Part shown: in pieces, positions 15,501-27,500 of the stretch
Layout of the letters: each line of letters opens with the position of its first letter
How positions within the stretch are numbered: position 1 is the first letter of the stretch
Program-made: the position numbers and the translations under genes
Notes under the pieces: model-generated
Database searches by the model: none
What the model saw: only the letters and a program-made list of their open reading frames with translations
What the model was told of the DNA's origin: nothing
Source of the DNA: Epiperipatus broadwayi
Taxonomy: Eukaryota; Onychophora; Udeonychophora; Euonychophora; Peripatidae
DNA: 64,000 nt
Direction: 5' to 3'
NCBI GenBank assembly: GCA_028023455.1
Contig: JAQFVV010006215.1
Coordinates: 5,437,230-5,501,229 of the forward strand

Positions 15501-18500
15501 GTTGTATCTAAAAATATAATGTGAAATGAATTATATTTTTAAAAAAATCAGGTATATAATTATATATAGGTACATTAAAAAAAAGAAAAATAATTTTATA
15601 GGAAGGTAATTAGATCTATCATATCAACGATCTTGTTTAAAATTCCGATAAAACTAGCATTTTTCAAATTCCAAGCAAGTTTACAATTTTTCTTTCATAG
15701 TCGATCTAACTAGCCATCCAATCATTAATCAGGAAATGAATATCTAGTTATTTTTGGTCAGAGTATTTTAACAAAAAATATGATAAAAAAAAACTATAAA
15801 CCCTCACCATTGTCTAGCCCAGGGGTCGGCAAATTATGGTCCATGAGTCAATGTGGCTCGTCTCTTTGATCCTAATCTCATGGCTCTTTTTATCATGATA
15901 AATATAAACACAATTATTTGCTCTTGTAATTTGTAAAAAAATATTTTGGTGATTCTAGGAGAGGAAAAACACACATTATAATGTTGTCTCTTGAATTCAG
16001 CCATATTATAGAATAGCAATTAGTATATACGATATTTAAATATTAGACATTTTTGAATAAATCAAACTAATTTTTTTGTTTTTATTTATTTATTTTAAAG
16101 AGAATTTTTATCTGCATTAGGATACATACACATTCTATTCTGTTCTATTACTAAAATAGATAGATGTTCACATATATCCACAGCCAATCAGAAATTTGTA
16201 TTTTAAGGAATATATTTTTCACTTCTTTCTTTGTGGCTCTTTAAGGACAGGAGGGATATACCTTTTTCCTTGTGGCTTTTTAACGTGGGAAGAAAGAGAG
16301 ATTTAAATAAAATGGTGCTTCATGTTAAAAAGTTTGCCAACTCCTGGTCGAACCTGTTGAGAATTAATTTTCTTTGCCATTTTTCTGTAGAGAACTTTTG
16401 CCTTGCAGTGGGCTATTTAAAGATTGTTTTATTACTACTATACATTAGAATTAAAACAATAAACTACCACTTGATTCATTACAAAACTTCAGCTTATATA
16501 CTGCTATTATAGCAGATTACCATTTTTTTTTTTTAACAATAAAAATATTTCACTTCTTGATTAAACACTAACATCTATTTTCAAATATTATTATTTGAAA
16601 AAAAAAAAAAAACTAAACAAAAATTAGATTTAGTGAAAATTAGTTATACATTACAAATATACAGTTTTTTTTTATTTCATAAGTATTTCAACTTTCCTAT
16701 GAAAGATTTTAATTAACTAGCTCATATAAGGCATTGATGTAAATATATATATATTTAACAGGGACTCATAAATATTATACATAATAACAATTTAATAATT
16801 ATCATTTGCTATTTAAATATATGTAAAGCGTGATAAACAGAGCACAAAAACATTAATTATAAACAACAATTAGCCAAGCGCTTTCGGTACTGTATACCAG
16901 AATCATTATCTGACAAGAGTTTTATATTATTTATTTATATATGTAAAGCATAACTTGGCTGTTAGTTTTAAATATAATTCAGGTATTTTAATTTAAAACA
17001 TTCATTTATAATTAGCAAATGTGCGTGTGTATATAATGTATATTACATATACTGTTTTATATAATTTTAATATCACTAATAATGTTTCAAAATTCTAGAT
17101 TAATATTAATAATTAAATATTATACAGATTTCTTTTGTAATAACTTCATTTAATTTTGCAAATAATTTAAAAACTCTAATACTACATTTGCAGAAACAAA
17201 CATCAGCTTCAATTCAAAGTAAGATGTTTAGTACGGAACCAATCCAAGATGCTCAGCAGTGTTAACCCATATTTCTCTAGTAGTTGATATAATCTGAAGC
17301 TGTTTCATGCTAAATTAAGATAAATTAAAACATTAACATGGAATAAAAAGAAGAAAAATGGTAAATAACAGTTTTTGGTTTGATTCTGAGAGTGCTATTG
17401 AATTGATTTTTTGAAAATATTTAAACCACTAAACATCACATAATCACCATTTCTTATGCTTGCTCATAACTGTTATTAAAACAACTCTCCATACAGTAGT
17501 GCCATCTAGATGGGAATTTTATGCATGAGACTTCTGGCATCCATTGATTACTCTGGCTTGCACTGAGTAGACACTACTGTATGGAGAGTTTTGCCTCTTG
17601 AAAATATTTAAATGAACAATCAATCATTATTATTTTGTTTGACAAAAGACTTTACTGCCAATAAAAGTCATTAAAAAAATACTTTTAGAAATTTTTTTTA
17701 CTTATAAGTTATGAAAATTTATTAATAGAACATTACTCAATAATTAGCAAATTAATCATATGTAAATGATTACATAATAAATGCCACTATCAATGCAGAA
17801 TATTAATTACCTTGATTTGTCAATGATCAATGAAAACAAAATAACAATTTGAGGAACAATGCAATCAAAAAAAAATAACATGAATTTTTATGGAGCAGGT
17901 CCTGGGAAAAAAGAAAGCAGATATGATTTTACTGAACATATATATATATTAAATCATAAATATAAACAGCTGATTATATGAAAATTAAATTACAATTCAT
18001 GTGCTTAATTAAAACAAACTTGTCAAGACAACACTACAATTAGGCAATAAAAAGAATTCCTTGACAACAGATTTGCTATTTTATTGTTTTGTTTAAGCAT
18101 GAAGTAAACAATGCAATATATATATACACAAAGAGAAATACAAATTATAATAATTTCATTTGCAAAATAATTTAATATAACGTTAGCAAGAACTGCAAAA
18201 TTTCTCTACAGAAACTTTTGTTTTTTTTTTTTAAAAAATAATGATTTTAAATTCATATCATTTCAACTGTTTAGTTAAAAAGGGATTGTGTAAAATTTTA
18301 TACGAGTTGGTTAATTTAATCTAAATAAACATTTAACACTGTACATCATTCGACTGGTAATAATTTAATTCTTTTATAAGTTGACCTTAGAGATGAAATT
18401 AATTTAAATAACTACCGTTATGTGAAGAAAAAAAAAGTTTGAAAATGCAAATATTCATGTTGTTTATTTCTATAGCAACGTTTTTAATTAAGAAATCACC

Positions 18501-21500
18501 AATACTTATAAACTAAACTTGATTACAATTACTTATTAGATACTTTATCAACATCTTTCTTGATTAATAGCTTTATATTAATGCCCATTCTATAATGAAA
18601 AGTCTAAGAATTACAAGTATCTCCTGAGAAAATGGGAAAAAAAAAATTATGTAATATTTTTAGTAGTAATATTATAATCTTATACTAACCTAATTGGTAT
18701 GCTATCATTCTGCTTAATCATATTGCATAAAGACTCTACTAATCTTGTTGAAAGCTATTTAATTAGCCAGCTATAAATGATCTCTGAAGCCAAATATCTC
18801 ATGACTGTATTCTGTCTTTTGATATTCTTAGCTCACTTGATTCATGAGTTGATTCTTACTTTGAGATCTTCTAGACTTGCTTTCTTCAGCAGTTGTACTA
18901 AAAGAGTATGCATTGAGTTATTATAATTGATGTTTTATCAAAGTTGTAGTTTTCCTAATATTTTTTTTATAATAGCAAGAAATATTCATTTAAACCTTTC
19001 AATATCATTCCCCATAAGTAGATTTATAATAATCTAAAAGTATAAGAATCACACAAATTTTTCCCAATTGTTACTTTCTAATTTATTGATAAAAAAAATT
19101 ATTTATTACACATCTATTTATTATTATTTCTCAGGTTATTATTGTTTTTTTATAATATTTCGTTTATCAACTATGTATCAAGATGGTAAATAATAAAGTC
19201 AAATTTATTCCATTTATATATAAACAAATATGTAGATTGCAGATTTAAAGTTTTTTTATAGATAAAAGTAATTTTATTCTTTCTATTACTATTTTATTTA
19301 ATAATTACTTCAGTTTTTGGAATGGTTTAATTTTAAATTAGTAAACAAATTATATATGAAGTCAATAAACTATTTCAAGCCCTACATATAAATAATTAAA
19401 TCAGAGTGGCTTGTTATTGATATATAATTTGATTTCTTCTATGGGTTCTGTGGAAAATATAGACACTGGCCAATAAAACCAAAGTAGTGGCAAACTATCC
19501 ATACAACAGGACTACCAGTGCAAGCCTAGTAATCAATGGATGCAAGAAGGTTGAGCATAAAAATCTTATCCAGTGCTATTCGTCCAATATCCCCAAACTA
19601 GTTTTTAGCTTGTAGCTTTTATCAGTGAAAAGGTTAAATCTAATGCAACCCTCCAGCAACCACCTTTTACCATTTTAGTTAACCATAGAGCCACGAGTCT
19701 ATTTTTATTTTTGAAGGAAAAAAAAAAATCAGTAAAAGAGATTAACAGGTAAAACTCTCCATACAGTAGTGCCACTCAGTGCCAGCCAGAGTAATCAATG
19801 AATGCCTAAGTCTTCTGGCATCAATTGATTACTTTGGCTGGCATTGAGTGGCACTACTCTATGGAGAATTTTGCCTGTTAATAACAGTTATGTGCAAGCA
19901 TAAAAAATGTTGATCATGTGATGTTTAGTGGTTTAACACAAATCCTGCCTAATAGGATAGTGGTGGCTATGGTAGTTATTGAGCCAAAGACACCAAAATG
20001 TATGGGTATTGAACTGAGTTCCGACCCATATGACTATATAAGCTATTGAGCTTAGATTGAAAATATTATTGTGTTTTCAATTTTATTCTCATAGTTTTGT
20101 AGTTAAGTAGAGATAAAAGATGGCTGCTGGAGGGTTGCTTTAGATCCTAAAATCTAGGTGCAGTGCTCTCAGATCCAAGGCTTCTCACTGACGAAAGTCA
20201 CAGCCAGAACTAGTCTGGGGATATTGGATGAATAGGCACTGGATGGGGATTTTCTGGCATCCATTGATTACTCTGGCTGGCACTGAGTGGCATTACTGTA
20301 TAGAGTTTTTCCTGTTAATAACAGTTATGTGCAAGCATAAGAAATGGTGATCATGTTATTAAGTTAAAAGAAATATGTAATAATGAGTGATTCAGTTTAA
20401 TATCAAATATCAGATGATTAGCTAGGATTTATTTATTAGTTTAATAGTTTTAATTTTGTTATATCTTATTATTTTATGATTAATTTTCATTAATAAATAG
20501 TTTATTTTAATATTTCGTGTAAAAGTAAAATACGTTTACATTTACTTTTTCAGAAGATGACTTCATTATATTGAATATAATAATGAGCATTAAAAACTTG
20601 TTTTCATTATATAATTCTAAAAATATTCTTTTTTACTTTGTGCACTTACTTTCCAAAACATTTATTACTGTAAATAATAAATATATAATATAAAATTAAC
20701 ATTTTACATCAATACAAATTTAATACTATATATTAAACTATGATTTGTTTAGTAATTAATCAATAAGTTAATTACTTAGGTTTTATAAAAGAATAAAGTT
20801 AAGGCAACTTATACAATTAATTTTATACTTTATTTTACCCTTAGGACAATGCTCATAAGAAATAGAGCTTATAGGATCTGTAGAAAGCAGCAACTATTCT
20901 GGAAGTAATTTATATCTTCATTTGCAAATTAAAAATATAAAAAAGATTTAAAATTAAAAAATTATCCAAAAATGTGTGTTATAAATACACTCAAGCATCT
21001 ACCTGTAATTTTTGCATTCTGTTTAAGAATAGTTTATAAGGACAATGTATGTATAAATATATATATTGGAATTATATTTTGATTAACAGACAATATATAT
21101 TTCAAGATTGGAATATTCTTAATAAATTTAACACAGAAAGTGATCATTGATTAATGAGATGTAAAATACATATTAATGCAAACTAGAGGGACAAAACTTG
21201 TTTTTAAAAACAATATTTATAGTTGATATTCATATTCTTCAGAAACATTCCAATAAATTAGAACTTGCCAATCGTTTTCAAATATTAACAGATTTTGAAA
21301 ATGATTCAGATTTGAATGAAATCAATAGAGAGATAACTAATACACTTTTAAAACTGCAAGTACGAAAAAAGCAGCAATTGACCAGTAAAATTTCTACTAA
21401 GACAAGACAATCTATGAAGAAAAGAATGAATATAAAAATATATAAAAATGATGTATTAAAAAAGTTTGAATATCTCAAATTTTATAAAATGGTGTGAAAG

Positions 21501-24500
21501 TTGATAATGATATAAGAAAGTGTAATTGTGAACTAGCAAGGAAAGCTGTAGAAGAGAATAAAAGTCTCAAGAGTGTGTAACATTTTGACATTTGTAGGAA
21601 ATTTATTTCTGCAATAAAAAAAATGGAACTATTACTAAAAAGAGAAATGACATCATGGAATGAGTAGAAAAATTCTATCAAGAATTATATTAAAACAGGC
21701 AAAACTCTCCATACAGTAGTATTACTCAGTGCAAGCCAGAGTAATCAATAGATCCCAGAAGGCATGTACATAAAATTCCTAGCTAGTGCCTACTCATTCA
21801 ATATCCCCAGACTAGTTTCTAGCTTGCATTGAGTGGCACTACTGTATGGAGAGTTTAGCCTGTTTTAATAACAGTTTTGAGCAAGCATAAGAAATAGTGA
21901 TAGTGGTTTAAGAATTATATTTAAACAAACAAAAATACCTCCTACAAGTACTATACTTTCTAAATTTCCCAGGATTTTAAATGAAGGGAGACATGCAATT
22001 AAATTTATGAAATGAAAATTTACAGAAAATGATGGAATTATAATCAATATCTTAAAAGAAGCAGTTGAAGAAATAAAAAAAATTTTTGGCATAGTTATAT
22101 ACCAAATGTCTAAATGATATAGATGTTCCAGATGATTGGAAGAATGCAATTTCAATATTAATATTTTAAAAATGTAATAAAGAAGATATTAGAAATTACA
22201 GACCTATCAGTCTTTTATCAGTTACAAATTTTTTAGCAAGGCAATTACAATTCATCTACAATGAACTTTGGATTTTAACCAACTAAAAAAAAAAGCTGGA
22301 TTTAAAAGTGATTTTAATTTAATGGGACATATCCAAGTCTCGAGAAAAGTTATAGAAAGACCAATGAGTATGAATTGTCATTATTATTTGGATTTGTAGA
22401 TTATGAAAAGACATTAGATTCTATAAGCATTTACTCGGTGATTAAAGCATTGGATCATTAAGGTATAGACCCAGAATATTGTTATATTCAGAGAAATATT
22501 TATAAAAATACAACAACAATAATTAGATTACATAGTGATACTAGATAAATTAATAGTAAGAAGGGTGTAAGAAAAGGTCTCTCCATATCTCAAAAACTTT
22601 TTACAGAAGTTTTTCAACAAGTAATTTGAGAATGATGTTTAGTAAATTCTAGATAATTTCGCCGACGTCATTCATTCAGACATCGTAAATAGTAATTTAA
22701 AGTGAGTGGTCTATCCTTACGCTTTCATTTCCAGTACTTAAGATTTGCCCATATATAAGCATTTGGGTTGGAAAAAATAAGTGTATTCATTTTATTCTTT
22801 CTTAAATACTATATCTTGTGTTGGGAATAAAAGTATTCATTTATTATTAACACTCGTAAAAAGCGCTTGCACAATAGCTTGAAAGGCTGATCTTTAATGT
22901 ATTACAATTTATAAACATGCGCTATATAAAAATAAATGCTTATTTACATATGTTTAAGTTTCATTTGAGAATGACGTTTATTAAGTTCTAGATAATTTCG
23001 TCGACATCATTCATTCAGACATCATAAACAGTAATTTACAGTGAGTGGTCTATCCTCATGCTTTCACTTCCAGTACTTAAGATTTGCCCATATATAAGCA
23101 TTTGGGTTGGAAAGAATAAGTGGATTCATTTTATTCTTTCTTAAATACTATATCTTGTGTTGGAAATGAAAGTATTCATTTATTATTAACACTCGTAAAA
23201 AGCGCTTGCACAATAGCTTGAAAGACTGATCTTTAATGTATAACAAGTATTTTATGGATTAAAATGGAAAACTAAGGGAGTAAAAGTATATGGAGATTAT
23301 TAAATCATCTAGATTTTGTAGATGATATAGTTGTATTTGCAATGCTTTAGAACTTCAGGAAATGTTGTAAGAGTTATCCAGATGAAAATGATAAAGTAAG
23401 ATTAAAGGTAAATGTTATAAGGATTAAAGCAATGTTTAATGGATTTTCTCAAAAAAAGAAATTAGATTGATAATGATGAGTCAGAAGAAGTTAATAATTA
23501 GAAATACCTTGGTCAGATTATTACTACAGATGAAAACATAACAAGATAAAATTAATCATAGAATTAAACTTGGTTGGAGTCCTTTTGGTAGAAGTAATTG
23601 AAAAGGAAGTTTTTTAATGAGTTTTACCAGCTCTTATTCATGGGGTTGAGACTTGGATACTTAACGGAACCCTACAGAGCACTTTAGACCATAACAAAGT
23701 ATGGAGAAATGCAACTTAAAAGTAACAAGTAGAGATTGAAAAAGAAATACATGGGTGAAAGAATAAATAAGTGTTAGTGACATCATTGAAAGAATTAAAG
23801 AGACTGAAACAGAGTTGCACTGGATATCTTGCTAGAAGAGTTGCTAACAGATAGACAGTTGAAATCTTAAACTGAATTTCAAAAGACTGTAAAAGACCTA
23901 GAAAGAAATCACACATAAAATAAATGGATGAAACAAGAAAATGTGATAGGGTGACATGGAGAAGAGAGGCTAGAGATTGGAGATGGATTGGATTTAGAGA
24001 GACCATCATTCTGCAGTGGATCGATAATAGTTGAAAATGATATATACATACCTGTATATACACAGGAATTTTAGACCTTGTAAAGAATATTATGCAAATA
24101 TTTCTAATAATTCAAACGTTTAATATAATAATTAAGATTTTCATGGCAAATTATAAATAGCAATGACTTGAAATCTGTAATAATAAAAAAATGTAAAACA
24201 TGATAATGATATTAATAACACATTATATATAAATGGTAATGAGCATTTACCTGATTTAGATATCTTGGGACATATATATATATATTGGTTGTTTAAATTT
24301 TTTCATTCCTATTTTATATTCTCTCACTTTTTTATTGTTATTAAATTTAATTAGAATTTCTAATTCTTAAATTATATGCTTTTGATACTTTATACAAGCT
24401 TTATAATTTAAAAAACTTCTTAATAAATATGTAAGTGAATATATTATTTACAATTAAACACATGCAAATCAATATACATTGGAATCTAACGTATGTATAT

Positions 24501-27500
24501 GTGTATAATTAGTTACATACTGTTTAAATAAATTAATGTATAATAGAGTGGCTAACTATTCCTATAAATATATATTTTAATTAAAAATAAAGAAAAATCT
24601 CTGAAATAAACTCTACAATATACAAAATATCAATACATAAATAAAAACTATAGCCAACTTACAGCATGACAACCATCCTGATCAGTATTTTTATAGATAA
24701 AATTTTTAAAATCTCATTAACATATTCTCACGGGAAAGGTAAACTCCCCATAATTTATGTATTTTAACACAATTTTATTGTTTATTTAATAAACTAATTT
24801 ATAAAATATATCTCTGTGATTTTTCTTTTCCTCAAATCACATGCAAAATAAAAATATTAACAAAGCGAAAACTTCCATTACGGAATGTTCTGAAATACAA
24901 ATTTAAATTTATCCACAGAATATCAGAATTTACTATACAAAAGTTCATATTCTTGAATTTTTTTATTCAGTACATATATAAATTTCATATTTAAAAAATG
25001 TTTATCATCACTAATTATTTGCCAAGGTCTGATTTTACACATCAATGCCATAAAACCTTCAATTATTTCTGCTCATTGTTTTAATTTTTAGACATAAGTG
25101 TTTTCTTTTTTTAGATTAACACATAACTTCATTCTCTTACTTTTCTTCCTCTTATCTTCCACAGATCCTTCTAATTATATCCTTCATTATTTCTCTGCAT
25201 GCAAATGTATGCTCAATCTAATTTCTTATTCAGATTTATAATTTCCTCAATAAATAAATATTTTTACATTATTTTTTCCAATACTTCAGCACACTGTTAA
25301 ATCACTTTCCTGATCCATAAACTATATTACAGGAATGATTAGAACTGTAATTTAACTTGTCCTCATTTTCAGTTATTGTAAAATCAATATAATTTTTATT
25401 TTTGGAATTCTCTATTAGTATTATCTATATTAATTTCTAAGTTTGTAAAAATTAAACACTAAAAGAAATTTAATTAAACCAGTTAAAGTTAGAATGCTTC
25501 AATATTTAAGAAGTAATAGGAAATGTCCTCTGGACTGCAATATAATTCAATATATAGAGATGAGATGATAATTACAGAAATAACCATAGATATTTTTAAT
25601 GAATTCAGCACTATAGAGACTGCTGTTTATAGAAAAGACAACTTTTTTCCCTTTTGCAGCCCAATAATTTATTTATTGAAATAAAATTAATTTCAATCGG
25701 TTCATTTTTAGTAATGTCTTGAAATAAAGTTTATTATCTAGCACATCTAACTTTTCACTTTATATGTTATAAAACAAAAACTATTTGTAAAAAGTTTAAA
25801 CTCAACTATAATTATTTTATAACATTTTCATCACATTAAAATAGAACTGCAATAATTGTATTAAATAAAATTTTTTTGGAATGATAGTTTTTTTTAAAAA
25901 AAATTAAGAGCACATAAAAAAGAAGCAAAAAAAGGAACGAGACATATTTAATAATGTAATGCATATAATTCTTCTACTGAAAGCAATTTTCATTATAAAT
26001 TTTCATTAAGAATATATTTATAAATAATATTAATATTTTTATTAAGTGCATGAACTACTAACAATGGTAAAAAAATTATAGTACTGTTTAATATATAAAC
26101 TTACATTAGTAGTGGTTTAATTCATTTTATTCAACAATAGAACCACTTAATGTAGGCTTGAATAATCAATAATGCTACATCTAAAATCCCCAATTAATTC
26201 CGGCAACTGATCTTCTCCAGTGAAGAGCAATGAATTTGTATCCACACATTTAATAGCCATTTTTGCTTATAAGTATGTTTTAAAATTTCATTCACGTTTT
26301 CTTCTCTTATATGAGTTCATTTACCCTTCTGCTAAATTTGTTTAATATATTGTGTACCTTTTTTTATTCAGACGTGAAGCAGAAATTTTCCTTCAATATT
26401 TTTTTGAAATTATTCGCTTAAACAAACACAAGAATTTATGAGTATTCATATACTATTAATAATATGATATAGTACTTGTTTCAATGATTATATTATAAAC
26501 AATTTAATTATTTTTATAATAACAGTATATTTAATTTAAAGAGTTCATAGTTATTTTCATGATTGTAAACAAAACAGTGTCCATGTCATTTATTTTTGTG
26601 ATTATTATAATTGATCCATCTTTCTAGCTTTGAACTTCTTTTCCATTAAAATTATACTTGAATAATCAACAAACAAAATAATAATACAGTTAATAATTTT
26701 AAATTAAATAGACATTTTTTTAAATCAATGCTTAGATAAACTAAAAAATTTAATATAATTTTTGTGCTAATATTTGCATCATAACATATATTAAGTGTGA
26801 TAGATTTTGATTTAGTATTGCCTAACAGAACAATTTATTTTTCTATTTATTTATTTATTTTTTGCTTTGCTGATCTGTATTTACTATATAATTAATTATA
26901 ATTTTCATTGGCAAAATAAATCTGTGAGCTAAGCTATGATTTAAAATTCTTTGTTGATTTTTATTAATGCTTTAATCTTTAACTTATTGAAAAAGTGAAT
27001 TATTCCTGTAATTGGAGATTCAAAACACAACCTTTTGATTACCAAGAATTAAACTCAAATATTAAAACTAATATTTTAAATTGATATTAATAACTTTTGT
27101 GTAATTCAAATAAATCCTTAAATTATATTGCAAGATGAAAATCATAGAGATTATAATACATTTGTATTAGAAAAAACAAAACTTAAAATTTGTAATTTCT
27201 TTCTTAAAAAACTTTCAATCTAACCTTTAAAAACTATTCATTTTATAAAAAGTATGCAATTCTAAATAATCTATAATGAAATCAAGCAGGCAAATAATTT
27301 TTAACCGTTACTTTTTTTTTTAAAAAAAAAAGCCATCATAAATTGTTAAATATGACCAAACATTCCTTTTTCTAATGTCACATATATAACTGAAGAAATT
27401 AAAAAATATGATTATATATATATAAAAAATTAAAATTTACATTCAAACTATATTTAGTATTTTCTTCAGAAAGTTATTTATAACTTCAATTACATTTATA

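Larger units (their letters stand above)
21205..24035 (+). pseudogene. RTE-like LINE relic (endonuclease-RT polyprotein), interrupted twice
   Basis: Plus strand, antisense to USO1. Translated pieces in order: NRFQILTDFENDSDLNEINR and the basic linker to ARKAVEENKSLKS (21.2-21.6 kb); TENDGIIINILKEAVEEIKK and RNYRPISLLS, the start of the reverse transcriptase (22.0-22.2 kb); KKAGFKSDFNLMGHIQ (22.3 kb); then, after an insertion, a degraded FVDDIVVFA, the counterpart of the FADD catalytic box (23.3 kb); NQKYLGQII-like residues (23.5 kb); and a C-terminal RRPRKKSHIK...WRREARDWRWIGF stretch (23.9-24.0 kb). This order matches RTE/BovB-type craniofacial-development-protein-2-like elements. Stops and frame changes are numerous. 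A palindromic SINE sits at 21695-21909 and a 340-bp-family dimer at about 22628-23241. Confidence 0.8.

Noticed and set aside
15834-16512. Two short open frames on opposite strands
   Set aside because: They lie in or run out of the hAT MITE and have no homology; the first overlaps the terminal inverted repeat.
23716-24063. 115-codon minus-strand frame, the longest open frame in the window
   Set aside because: It is antisense to the C-terminal part of the LINE relic, which has clear plus-strand homology.
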